DNA from: Serilophus lunatus
Lineage: Eukaryota > Chordata > Aves > Passeriformes > Eurylaimidae
Direction of reading: 5' to 3'
Length of the DNA stretch: 64,000 nt
Assembly (NCBI GenBank): GCA_013399895.1
Contig: VXBA01006127.1
Coordinates: 499,361 to 563,360, forward strand
The notes under the pieces are model-generated. The model did no database searches, was not told where the DNA came from, and saw nothing but the letters and a program-made list of their open reading frames with translations. A program made the position numbers and the translations under genes. Shown here piece by piece: positions 11,209 through 22,540 of this stretch; within the stretch, counting starts at the first letter, position 1; each line of letters begins with the position of its first letter.

Positions 11209-14200
11209 TCATTCAAAGCTGCTGATTTTTCTAATACAGAATTGAATAACCATAATTTCAAAGAATAAAAACAAAAATATGTGAATACATACCTACATTT
11301 TCTACCCCTAAACAGGTTGCAAATTAGAATAAAAACAGATAAATATTCTAAATATATTTGGGTATCAAAAGAGACGGAGATTTATTTGCAAAGATATTCT
11401 CCATTTAGCATTGCATTCTCAGCAAAGTATTTCTAAGTGTTATCTGATTTCCCACTGGTAGAAAAGGAGAATATTTCATCATCCGTAGTGTAACTTCTTT
11501 TTTTTTTTTTTACTCTTGTAAAAATTAAAAAGCAATGAAGTGAGTGCATAATGACAAATTTTGCATTCACCTCCAAAGTTTTTTAGTTTTACTGCTAGAA
11601 AATACTGGGAGATACTTATATAGCTATAGCAATAAAACAGTAATAACGATAATACCTAAGGAGAAATTTGATTTAATATAAAAAATGAGATAATCTGAGA
11701 ATATTGCATTAAAATTCATAATCAGTAATATTAATGCTTGCATATACTTCCAGTGATGTTTCCATACTGATTGGTGAAGCTAAGAATATATGTATTACAA
11801 ACCAACAAACAAGCAGAGCAAACAGGCAAGAAGAGCTCTGTGAAATTCAGTCCAGATAAGTACAGTATGTGAGGAAAGGATGGTCTTCAAATGTCATGAT
11901 GTTCTTAGCAAATGTAAATGGGGAAAGATTCAAATTTACCCCTAAGACCAGTTTTTCAGTATTCTGATGAATCACTTACTGGGTTGAATATGTTGTGAAT
12001 GAATAGGGTTTTCCTTCGGATATACTTATTTATTGTTTCAGAAAATCAGTAAGATACTGCTATTGTGTTCACCTAGACAAAGTATTCTGATTTACCAAAC
12101 TTTTACTTAACTTTTGTCCTCCTATTAAGGATTACAAAAGTAATCTGAATATTTGAGAGGTGAGTTTGTAGATATTAATTTCAAAATGCCTGTGACTGCT
12201 GCTCACATGTGAAACTTAACAGCAATGTACATAAAGAATTTGGCCAATTTCTACTGGGAGTACACTTTCACTTTGCACGTCAAACATGTTTCAGGAATAT
12301 TGCAGCCGTTTAGTAATGTGCTCAATTACAGATAATTTAATCATCTCATAGACTTAATTAAATGGTATTCACCACTATTCTGATGTTAATGCTATCATCA
12401 CTAATTATCTCAAATAGTGAGATCATCGAAGCAACATTTGACTGCTGCCACAGATAAAATTAAAAAAACCCTTCATTCTCAGCAGGGTTTGACTCTTGCA
12501 TCAGTATGAGCAAAGAAAACGGCAGTGTTCAGGGCATAGTAAAAGCACAACTTTGGCGTGAAGAAAGTACAGGAAGAAAAATTATTGCTACAGTCATTTC
12601 GTCTTGCCAAATTTTTAAATATGATAGGATAAGATAGGACAGGACAGGACAGGATGGGATACAGAGACCTGTCCTGCAGGTGACTCCACAGGGCTGTCAG
12701 GCACCAGACTTGTACTTTCAGAAGCAGTCATTGCAGGCTTCAGCATCTAAATTGATATTGTACATCCATGTTTATCAAAACATCACCAGAGTAGAGGATC
12801 TAGCTAGCTCTTGTGTTTGATTTCTTCAGCACAGGTAGCTAACTAACATGTCTGTCTGCCATATATGCAAACTTTAGGTAGCCAGATGACCAGAATTAGG
12901 TGCCTTAGGTAAGGATAAATAGCTCCCCAAGCCCCTCTGACTAGGTTGCACAGATGCTGGATTAGCCATCTATTGCAATATTAAGAGGTCTGCAGTAACC
13001 AAGACACCTCTACATGTGGCTAGCATTCATGACACATTAAAAAAGTATGTACAAAACATACTTATGGAGCAGCAATTGATGTCTAGATGCATACAGTAAC
13101 ACTATATATCTATGTTGATAAAGCTGAAACTTGTATAGATCTCCTCTGACTATGAGGAAAGTTAGATACCTATAGTGTGTACCAATACCTACATTGTAGT
13201 CACCTAAATTTAGGTGAGCTCTATGATCAGACCATTGCATCCTGATAGAATAATTTGGTTGCCCCATGTACCATTGAAGACGTACTAGGACAAAATGATT
13301 AGATTCCAAGTTGTCAGTGGGTTTCCATCATCATGTCTGATAATGTTTGTGTACCCTAAGGAATCTCACATAGTAATAGTTGTCTTTCAGGAAGCAAATG
13401 AAGAAGCTGGAATTTCTCTTATTTTTCCACTCAGAGAAAAAGTCTGTCTCCAGTTACACTGCCTGCACCATTTCCATTAATTTTAAAGATACTTAAAGGT
13501 ACTTTAAATTAATTTCATGAAAGAAGGCCCATCTTTTAAAATGTGTATTAAGTGTTGAAAAATATAGAAAGGATTTTCAAGTGAATACCCAATTTCCACT
13601 AATATAAATGGAAGCTACTACAGAGTTTGAAAATTTTGGTAGCCCTTATCTGCATCCTTAGCAATCTAAAAAAATCCAAAATTATCAAAAAGATAGTTGT
13701 ATAGTTAAAATCCCACAACAATAGATTAAACTCATTCTCAGTTAAATCATAAAGTAAACATATTTTGTTATAAAGTGCCAATAGTTTAGGTTAGAATCTG
13801 ATTCAAACTTTTGTAAATGCTATAGTTTTCCATCTTTTTTTTTTATTCTAGGATACAGGGGAAAGGTCTAGGCTGCATTAGCTGAATTATTAGCTAATTT
13901 GAATCCTTAAGAAATAGGCACCCTCCAGAAAAACCTTCCCTTGCTTTCCACCCACCCATTCATTCTTACGAAGCTGTGTTTAGTGCTTAACATTGTGCAG
14001 TTTTTAAACTCACCCCTGTCTGGATGAAGCCCTATATCCCAAGTTAAAGCTCAGGAGACATTTTTTATCTCTGAATTTCCATAATGGAAGCCCTACTCTC
14101 CATACAGCCCAGAATGTAACATCATGAATGTGATATCCTTATAAGTCAGTGGCATAACTTTTACAAAGGACAAACATCGCACTCAAATGGAACTCAAAAA

Positions 14201-16314
14201 CTGCAACCATTTGTATTTTCTTGCTTGACTATAGCATTCGATGTATACATTATTTATTAATGGAGGATGGATTTTTCTTTTGATTAAATGCAACTGTTAT
14301 TTTAACAAACAGATATGAGATCCCCAAGCTCTTGATGCGCAGGGAATTTTGTCCATGCATGCCATGCCAATGGATTGTCAGTAATGGAAAGTGACGGAGT
14401 GTGGAGGGCAAGGGGCTTTACTGAAATACCCTTACTTTCATGGTAATCTACCAACTACAAATGCTTGTCTCAAAGGACTGCACCTTGCTATAATTGCTAC
14501 ATTTTGTATGAAACTATAAAATATTGTTCTCCTCATCCAAGCTGTTGACAATAAGGTCTAATGTTTTCATGTTAGTAGAAAAAACAATATATTTAAATTT
14601 AGAATTCAGTAATAGAGGAATTCAACTTTGAATAAATAATCTAATAATGTTAGAGTATATTGTAAAATCTTTGATATTGTCCTAATGAATGAGCTAACTG
14701 TGGGATGTCTACTGTTGTAGCCAGATTAGTGTAAGATAACAGGTGTAGGGAAGCAAATAAACAAAAGAAATACCACGAGAACCCTGTCCACTCTATTTCA
14801 TTCAGTTCCATAATGATATTACAGTAACTTATTTTTTTTTTACTTCTGAACTATGCACCTGAGTGATCTCAGTTTTGATGACTGTCTTTCAGCTGCAGCT
14901 TCACTGGGACGTGTTGCAATACCTGACAATTTTTACCAGGGTCCAGTCTTGGCATTAGAGGTAAGATTCACCTCACTCGATTGCAAATGTATAAACATCA
15001 AATGTCTGAGTTTTCTACAGCCACTGAAGACAGATAACTCCAGAAAGTGAGTAAACTGCTAAATGCTTTTTCTCTGTATTAATTAGCTTTTGAAGCTGCC
15101 TGTCATTCTGCTTTATACCACTTAGAGCTTATATGACTAGCTGGTTAAATTTTACAGAATTTAATTTGAATCTCAAAGTCTACTGACTGCACATGAAAGT
15201 ATCAAGCTCATTAGTGTGCTTCAAAGCATAATTCCAAAATTATTGTCTTTTTTTTCATAAATCTACTACTTCTCAATGCTTATTGTCTCATATTTAAGGT
15301 ATATTTAATAAACTAAAATGTCATTCCATTGCAATATTTAGTCATGACCTTTCACAAAAGTATGAAATTCTTTGCAGCCAGATAATTGAGTAACCATCAA
15401 ACTGTTTTTCTACAAAGAAATTATCTGGGTCCAAAAAACTATTGTGTTTTCAATACGAGCCGGAAATACAGCTTTTTTGTAAAATGAAAGCACTTCTACT
15501 AACTGACCTGAACTAAAAAGTTCTATGTCTAATACATGCAGATTAAAAAGTGTGAAAGGCCACAACAAAGAAGATGGATGGCAACATCCTCACTGCTAGG
15601 GCAAGAAGATTCATTATCATCACCAAGTTGTCATCAAGAGGATACAAATAACGGAGTATCAGACAATTACATTCATGGTTGAAATTCTGAACATTCTGAA
15701 GTAGAATAAATTATATCTTTGGTTATGTAAGGGTGATAGTAGGCTCAAAACAAGACTATTTGCATATAAAAAGTTACGTGGAAACTAGCAGAAAAAAGAT
15801 TCAACAAAGGAGAACTTTAGTTATAAGCTGAGAGTCAAAGTTGGACTATAGTAAAAACAGAAGTGATAGTAAAACAAAATTTACTGTGTAAACAGAAAAA
15901 TTGTTTCTGGATGGACTTGCTACAATCTAGATAATCTAGGTCAGGTCTGACAGTAGAATTGAAAGCAGCTAAAGTCAAGCAAGAGAGTTCTAATGTATCA
16001 GATGTCAAAAATATATGTTTTTCTTAAGCCTTAGAACTGCATTAGAATTCAGTAAGTAAATCTGTTACAGCCTCATTATATATTTTTAGACTATTAACAA
16101 GAAAAAGACTTAAATTCACCAGTCAAGTGTAAAATGTGCTAGTGTTACTCCAATATAATTTAATTAACAAATTCGCAGAAGAAAAATTAATGTCCATGGA
16201 AGTACAATAAAAGGTTCTGGATTTTATACCTGGTCCTCTGTATTCCATACCTGTTGACTTGATTTTCTGATCTGTTTTGAGTGTCTCCAGCTTTATATCT
16301 TCCATTGATTCTGG
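11209..16314. other. Unique AT-rich DNA
   Basis: No gene or interspersed repeat recognised over about 5 kb. It contains a short pentanucleotide microsatellite (12622-12660) and T runs near 11499 and 14830. Open frames stay under about 90 codons. Confidence 0.45.
12622..12660. repeat. (AGGAC/AGGAT)n pentanucleotide microsatellite
   Basis: About eight imperfect copies of a five-base unit that drifts from GATAG/GATAA to GGACA and GGATG. Three successive units are perfect AGGAC. Confidence 0.85.
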
Positions 16315-17024
16315 GATTAGCTCACTCCATTCCTGACAGCTCCAAAACAGACCTAGCACAGGACACGGCTGAGCCTGTCATCCATACTAGTGGTGCCTCT
16401 GGGAAAATGTATTTAAGAAAGGGCAAAAAGGTGCACAGCAGTTGTGAGAGATGGATGTAAAGGGGAAAAAAATGTGAGAAACAACTATGAAAACACCAAG
16501 GTCAGAGCAGGAGGAGAGGGAGGAGGTGTGCCAAGGGGCAGGGCAGAGATTCCCCCGCAGTCCATGAAGACCACGATGAAATAAATTGTCTCTCTGCAGA
16601 CCATGGAGGACCATGCCAGAGCAGATATACACACTGCAGCCCGTGGCGGACCCCTCATGGGAACAGGTTGTAAAGGATCTGTGGCCAATGGAGATGAGAC
16701 CAAGATCAAGCAGTTCTTGAAGGACTGCAGCCTATGTAAAGCATCCACACTGGAACAGGAGAAAAGTGTGAGGAGGAAGATATGGCAGTAATTGTTACGG
16801 ACTTACAACAACCCTAATTTCCCATCCCCTTGTGCTGCTTAGGGGGCTGCAGTGGGAGTGAGTGACGGAGAGAGAGGACAAGTGGATAGAGTTGGAAAGC
16901 TATGTAGGTGGTTTTTTAAAAATTTTGTTTTAGTGTTTCCCACTATCCAAATCTATTTTAATTAGCAATAAATTAAATTCATTCTCCTCAAGATGAGTCA
17001 GCTTTGCCAGTGATGGCAATTGGT
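16315..17024 (-). mobile_element. ERVL-like LTR, reverse orientation
   Basis: Antisense relative of the LTR at 9695. The plus strand shows 'aatgtatttaagaaaggg', 'gagaaacaac', 'caccaaggtcagagcagga', repeated 'catggaggaccatgcc' units, then 'cactatccaaatctatttta' and 'gatgagtcagctttgccag' with 'tgatggcaattggtg'. These follow the reverse-complement order of that LTR family. The 5' LTR end (right side here) is truncated at about 17024, and the left edge is blurred. Frames at 16387-16748 are shadows of the LTR. Confidence 0.65.
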
Positions 17025-17620
17025 GTTGCAGTTTAGCCCCAGCCATGGTCAGTGAAAAGAAATGAGTAATTTTAGGAACCTGCTACTTTGAATGTAGATA
17101 TACAAAGATATATCTTTATTATGAAGGAACCTATATCCAATATCTAACTTAAAATTTGGGTGCCACTGTGGTCCTCAGATTTGTTTTTGTCTGGATGGGC
17201 ACTGAAGAAACATTCAGCAGCCTGTGAAAAGCATCCCTAAGTCTTGACAGAACATAGTTGTTTGGAGCTTTGCTACATTTTAGAAGTTGTCTCTGAACTG
17301 TCTTCTCTATCCTGCCTGTAGGATCTGGACACACATCTTTCCCTAAATTCAATCTGTAGATAGATCCAATATTAGCTACATTGAGTCTGGTGGTTTCTCT
17401 CCCAGCTTCACATCATTGAGCTCATTGTCTGATTGGATATAATTGTGTGGTCTTTTTCTTTCTCAGTTTTTCATTTTAAAGGACTTAACTGCTTTTAACT
17501 GCAGATCTAAGAGGGACTTTAACTATGAATGTTAAATGGGTGGAGGATTCTGCCTCCAGGTCTAGTATGAGACACTCCTTTATTCATTTTACTGCTTTCT
17601 ATGTTTCACTGACTTCTCAG
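17025..17620. other. Unique sequence between two LTRs
   Basis: About 600 bp with no recognised gene. A 67-codon minus-strand frame (17149-17352) has no recognisable family. It separates two LTRs of different type and orientation, and no ERV internal region is seen, so the LTRs are not a pair. Confidence 0.4.
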
Positions 17621-17972
17621 TGTTGTACAACGAACCTGTGAAAGCAGCTGATGCTTTCAAATACAGGAGGTGCTGAGTTGGGGTTAGAGAGGGAAGTCAG
17701 GGCCCAGCTGAGACACAGGGCTGGGATAGAGCAAGTTCTGTAAACATTAGACACGAACATCAGATAAGGGGGACAGAGACGGCGAAAACCAGACATCACA
17801 ACAGTCTCCTGGAACAACATCTCAAGGTCTCCTAGAAGAGGAGGGTGTCCCTGTCTGCGACGGGACGATGGCAACGACAGCCCAGCCCTCGAAGGGACGG
17901 GGCGGAGCAGAGGGTGGGCTCGGAGCAGGAGGGGCCAACCCGAGCTGTGTGACGGCTGTCACTCGGGAGGGG

Positions 17973-17980
17973 GATATAAG
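17973..17980 (+). promoter_or_regulatory. TATA box of the solo LTR
   Basis: GATATAAG in a G-rich context (gggggatataagcccggg) sits about 350 bp into the LTR, the position expected at the end of U3. Transcription would start roughly 25-30 bp downstream. It is a motif-based call and activity is unknown. Confidence 0.5.
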
Positions 17981-18047
17981 CCCGGGACAGCCATGGGATC
18001 GGGGAGCGGGGATTTGGAATGGAGCTGTGACCCTGCTGCCTGCGCAG

Positions 18048-18053
18048 AATAAA
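18048..18053 (+). terminator. Poly(A) signal AATAAA of the solo LTR
   Basis: AATAAA lies between the predicted start site and the LTR 3' end, as expected for the R region of a retroviral LTR. Confidence 0.5.
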
Positions 18054-18100
18054 CACACCTTTCTCATAACGAGCACTACGCTGTGAGTTCGGTTTCCACA

Positions 18101-18364
18101 AGCCAGTGCCCAGAGCTAATATATATGCCCAGCAGTCCATATAGCTGAAAACTAAAATGTAGTTTCATGGGATATTTTCTCCAGTGGCATTGTCAGCTTA
18201 GGACTTTTAGCCAAAAGTACAGCTGAGCCTACTGAACAGGCAACCTTACCTCTGCTTTTTAGCTGCCTCTTCTTTCCTCCCTTGCTTCCAGTTGGGAAAT
18301 ATGGCCTTGAGACGTGTGCTAGCTCTTTGAGGTCATCTAGAAGTAATCTTTTTTTTTTTTTTTN

Positions 18365-18401
<37 letters not shown>

Positions 18402-20402
18402 TGAGGGGACGTAAGGGCAGAGAAGACTAGGCAAAGACTATCTCCTTCCTTCAAGAACTGCATCAGTTCAACAAGATGTTCAATAAAATAACAGAACTGA
18501 CGCAAGGAAAAATACCTGGCCATGAGTAGTGAAGGAAGGCATGTGAAAGAGGGATGGAGTGGTCTCAGTTCTATTTTCTAGCTGTACTTCAGCTTATATT
18601 TCACTTCCAAACTACAGATATAAAGGTAGTGAGCTTTATGATTCCCCTAAGGACAACTAATGGTCTGAGAATGATAGAGTTTGGCTCTCTTTGCTTGTAA
18701 TAAATCTTTAGGAGTTACAGGACTACATGATTTTTATGCCAACGGCATTTGAAGCCAGCCTTCTTAGTCATTAAGTCAGTTGTTTTGTTTGAGGAAATGA
18801 ATGGTTGAAGCCACCTTGAGGCTAGTTTGGAGGAATTCACATCCCTGGTAATCTGTGAAGAATCTCTTTTCTCTGTCAAACTGTTTTGTACTACACATGC
18901 CTAAATTGTGCCTAATTTTTTACCATATTAGAGCTGTCTCACCTAACTTTAGATGTATGCGTCTACTACAGATGATCTAGTTCTACTTTGCACTTTCAGT
19001 CAGAGAAAAAGTAATCTTTAAGGCATTTTCACATAACTAATCTAAACTATACAGGGGAAGGCCCCTTTCTCTTCATTACCTACTTACAAGTTTAGATACA
19101 GCTTTTCCAGACATCTGTCTGCCTTTGATGTGCAGAGAGAGGATAAGGTCTAAAGCAAGTGGTATGGTGTAATCACACGTAAGAAAGTATTGTGGTACGA
19201 GTTATGAAGTTCTGTAAAGTGAAACCCTTGCAACACTAGATAGGTTTTGTGGGGGTTACACCACATCCCTGCACTATGTAAGCTACTGATTCCTGGCATG
19301 TTCTTCTCCTAGGTTTGAATGGTAGGATGAGATCTGGTTTCGAGACCCTACCCTGTCACCTCCTTAGGGAGTTCCTGCAGATCCCAGCCCCAGAAAGCCA
19401 TGTTGCAGCAGTGATTGTCTAGAAGTGATTGCTATGCATTGCTCAAAACCACACCTTTAGTTCAGTTTCATCAAAGGTGAATCCAGTTTGAGTGCTGAGA
19501 TTATTGGGTGATAAGAATTTAAAGAGGTAAATTGAGTTGCCTTGAAAATCCATTTCAAAAGTAGCTTCTTGATCCAAACTAAAAGGCCAATGGAGTATGT
19601 CCTTTCAAATTTCTTTACATAACTCAGCAATTAATTAATATATAAAATCATATATATAAAAATATATAACATTAAGTGTAATTTGGGGACTCCACTCTGG
19701 TTTACCTCGCTAGCATATACCCGTTGTTTTAGTTCATAATGTGAGAGACCATAGGTATGAGAAGGCAAACAATAACATATGAATCCAGAGACCAAGAAAC
19801 AAGGTAGTTTCACTAAGGTTTGCACTAATACCTGATCACTTCTTTTTTGAAGGATATATTTTCATCTTGGGTACTGGCATTGTTACCGTAGGTATCCTCT
19901 ATTCTGTCCTGGTGTTCTTTTCAGATGTTTATAAGTGAATGAGAACTGAAAGTGTAAGTCATTCCAGGGTCATGTCAACTATTAATAAAATATACTGGAT
20001 TTCAGCAAGGCCCCAGGGAATGTGTTAAATTTATATAGTGACTTCATACAACTAGATTTCTGATACCGACAACTGTTCCTAAGTATTTGGAAACACATGG
20101 ACAGCACAGTCAATCTAGACTATTATTTAGAACCATTTCTCATTAAGCAATTGTTTTTTTTCTGGTCTTCTGAGTGTCTGCTTATGATAGGTTTCATTAT
20201 ATACAATAAGTTTCTAACTATAGACATTATCCATGTAAAAAATTTTTATCATGACACACGGTACCAAGCAACTGACAAAAAACAAGAAGTAAATCCAAGC
20301 TTAAAATACAAGTTGGACACTTGTCAAAGAAATAAATAACAGGCCAATGTGCCACAAATTGAATGGCAAGGTTCAGGTCCTTTTGAGGGTTTGGTTCATA
20401 TG
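18101..20402. other. Unique AT-rich DNA with a poly(T) tract
   Basis: No gene or interspersed repeat recognised apart from the T tract at 18349-18400. An AT-only patch (atatataaaatcatatatata) lies near 19640-19665. Confidence 0.45.
18349..18400. repeat. Poly(T) tract with one unresolved base
   Basis: 52 positions that are all T except an N at 18364 and a C at 18365. This could be a true long homopolymer or a polishing or gap-filling artefact. The lysine-rich minus-strand frame at 18152-18523 depends on it and is spurious. Confidence 0.95.
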
Positions 20403-21168
20403 AAGATTAAAAAGGACAAGTGCCATATTCTATATCTGGGTTGGGGCAGCCAAGAGGGTGAACAGCAACACCACGGAAAGCGACCTGGGGGTCCTGGTCG
20501 ATGGTAAGTTGAATATGAGTCAGCAGTGCCCTGGCAGCCAGGAGGGCCAACTGTGTCCTGGGGAGCATCAGGCAAAGCATCATCAGCTGGTCGAGGGATG
20601 GGATCATCCCACTCTGCTCTACATTGGTGTGGCTTCACCTTGAATATTGTGTGCAGTTTTGGGCACCACAATGTAGGAAAGATATTAAGCTGTTAGAGAG
20701 TATCCAAGTGAGGGCAGTGAAGATGGTGAAAGGCCTTGAGGGGAAGCCATATGAGAAGTCTCTGTGGTCACTTGGTTTGTTCAGCCTGGAGAAGAGGAGA
20801 CTGAGGGGACACCTCATTGCAGTTACAATTTCCTTGTGAGTGGAAGAGGAGAAGGGGCAGACACTGATCTCTTTTCTCTGACAACCAGCGACAGGATCCT
20901 AGGGAATGGCCTGAAGTTGTGTCAAGGGAGGTTTAGGTTGGATATTAGGAAAAGGTTTTTCATGCAGAGGATGGTTGAGCACTGGAATGCACTCCCCAGG
21001 GAAGTGATCACAGCATCAAGCCTGACAGAGTTCATGAAGAGTTTCGACAATGGTCTCTGGCAGACGGTGTGACTCTTGAGGTTGTCCTGTGCAGGGCCAG
21101 GATTTAAGACTTCAGTGATCCTAATGTGTGCCTTCCAACTCAGGTTATTCTATGATTCTACGATTCCT
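20403..21168 (+). mobile_element. CR1 LINE 3' end (copy E)
   Basis: Sense CR1 3' end of about 0.77 kb with the terminal octamer tail 'attctatgattctacgatt'. The ORF2 C-terminus is readable in two frames: HLEYCVQFWAPQ to LEKRRLRGHLIA at 20624-20839, then a GRFRLDIRKRFF block to PREVITASS within 20764-21072. A frameshift separates them. The last 311 bp are almost identical to the inverted copy at 26158-26468. It is 5' truncated, as most CR1 copies are. Confidence 0.92.
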
Positions 21169-21879
21169 GTTTGAACAGCAGTAGGGGAGAGGATATTTAT
21201 ATGATACTAAGACAATTTCTTCTCTGTGTATTCCTACTAAAGCCTCTATTATTTTCTCAAGCATTTAAGTTTGGGTAGCAGATGTTCACTGCATTGTTCA
21301 GGCATTGGCTACTGGTTTCTTTTATTACCTTGTACTGATTCTGATTCACTTTGGAAGGATGAGCCACGGAGTTTTCCTGAGTTCTTGGTGAGCCTTTAAA
21401 TATACTTTTATGCACCAATGACACAGCATTGATACAATAATCTGAATTGAAGCACCAGGTGTCCCAGGATGGAAATTTGCTGTCAAACCAAAGTAATCTT
21501 GTGCCATCTGTCATGATATGGTGCCGGTCTTCTAGTGGCTACTCAAAAGGACATCTGTCTCCCTCAGGTTCTGTATCCTTTCTCTCAGCATATTCAAAAT
21601 ATCTTGCTATGACCAAAATGCTGGCAGAACAAAGGAAGCTGAACATCATGAACATTGTTTTCAAGGACTACATTCACCAACCAGATATGAGGGAACAATT
21701 CTGTTATCAGAATTAGTTCCCAATGGAGAAGTTATTTCAGACAGCAGTCTTCTGTCACTAGAGTGTTTTAAAAGAAATCTTTTAAGAAAATCAGCAACAC
21801 AGAAGAACCTACAAGAATAAAACCCATTTTCACACCAGGAGGGATCAACGTCAGCCCACCAGTCATCTGTGGACATGCT
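21169..21879. other. Unique sequence upstream of the hairpin
   Basis: About 700 bp with no gene recognised. Opposed frames at 21257-21514 and 21447-21716 overlap and look like chance. Confidence 0.4.
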
Positions 21880-21957
21880 CATAGAATACCACAATAGAAT
21901 TATTGTGATAATAATTTGATAATTACTACCCCAATAATTCTATTGTGATATTCTATG
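21880..21957. repeat. Near-perfect inverted repeat (26-bp stem, 26-nt loop)
   Basis: Left arm 21880-21905 (starts CATAGAATAC, ends GAATTATTG) is the reverse complement of right arm 21932-21957 (starts CAATAATTC, ends ATTCTATG) at 25 of 26 positions. The one mismatch would be a G:U pair in RNA. The loop is the AT-rich 21906-21931. It could be a template-switch palindrome, a short miniature element or a small-RNA-like hairpin; the sequence alone does not decide. It lies about 30 bp before an LTR. Confidence 0.9.
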
Positions 21958-21984
21958 GACACCGTTAGACTGTCATCCCTAGAG

Positions 21985-22540
21985 GTGACTGGTTTTCAGG
22001 TGCCCACCCAGCTGTTCTCATATTTTCCCTCCTCAATAGGACAAGATGAGAAAATAAGAAGGAAAAGCTACTCTCCAATTACCACTCTCCAATTACCATC
22101 ACAGGCACAATTTAAAATAGAGTTCGATGATGAGAAAAAAAGACAAAATCTAATCCACCTTCTACCCATCCCTAATGGCATAATGGGAATAGGGAATGTG
22201 GGCTGTGGTCAGTTCATAACAGCTCTTCTCCTCTACCCCTTTCTCCTCACACTTATCCATTGCTACTTCATGGCTTCGCCACAGCTGCAACCTCCCTCAG
22301 GAATATCCACCTGCTCCAGTGTGGGGTCCTATGTGTGCTGCAGTGTGAATACCTGCTCCATCCTAGTCTCCTCTGAGAGCTGGCTGATTCCTCTGGGGAT
22401 TCTCTGCTTTGCCACCTGAAGTATCTCCTCATCCTGCTCTCACCTTGGTCTGTAGGGCTGTTTCTCACACATTTTTTCTCTCATTCAGCTTTCTGCCCTT
22501 TCTTAAACCTTTTTTTCCCAAGGTGCCACACTCTGAGCCT
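21985..22540 (+). mobile_element. ERVL-like LTR, diverged
   Basis: Plus-strand relative of the LTR at 9695. Landmarks in order: 'ttcaggtgcccaccc', 'aattaccatcacaggcacaa', 'aatagggaatgtgggctgtgg', 'tccacctgctccagtgtgg', 'accttggtctgtagggctg', 'tttctcacacattttttctc' and 'ctttcttaaacc'. The first bases of the LTR are degraded. The 154-codon frame at 21955-22419 is a product of this LTR. A 14-15 bp unit (ctctccaattac) is duplicated in tandem at about 22068-22097. Confidence 0.65.

Larger units (their letters stand above)
17621..18100 (+). mobile_element. GC-rich solo ERV LTR with intact promoter signals
   Basis: A roughly 480-bp segment starting TGTTGTACAACG and ending GGTTTCCACA (TG...CA). It is GC- and CpG-rich against an AT-rich background, with CpG-bearing words such as gcgacgggacgatggcaacg. 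It holds a TATA-type box (17973-17980) followed about 70 bp later by AATAAA (18048-18053), the usual U3-R-U5 order. What follows lacks a clear primer-binding site, so it looks like a solo LTR. The overlapping frames on both strands are byproducts of its composition. No clean target-site duplication is seen, so the edges are approximate. Confidence 0.65.

Noticed and set aside
17024..17050. 'tgttgcagtttagccccagcc', resembling the start of another avian LTR
   Set aside because: The similarity ends within about 30 bp and no further landmarks of that LTR follow.
16315..18100. The reverse LTR and the solo LTR as the two ends of one provirus
   Set aside because: They are of different types and opposite orientation, and only about 600 bp with no gag, pol or env-like frames lie between them.
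17617..18140. Several overlapping frames on both strands (72-102 codons)
   Set aside because: They arise from the GC-rich solo LTR. None resembles a known protein and they conflict with one another.
18152..18523. 123-codon minus-strand frame with a lysine run
   Set aside because: It runs through the poly(T) tract and its N, and is open only because AAA codons are not stops.
21955..22419. 154-codon plus-strand frame
   Set aside because: It starts in the right arm of the hairpin and continues through an ERVL-like LTR, so it is not a gene.
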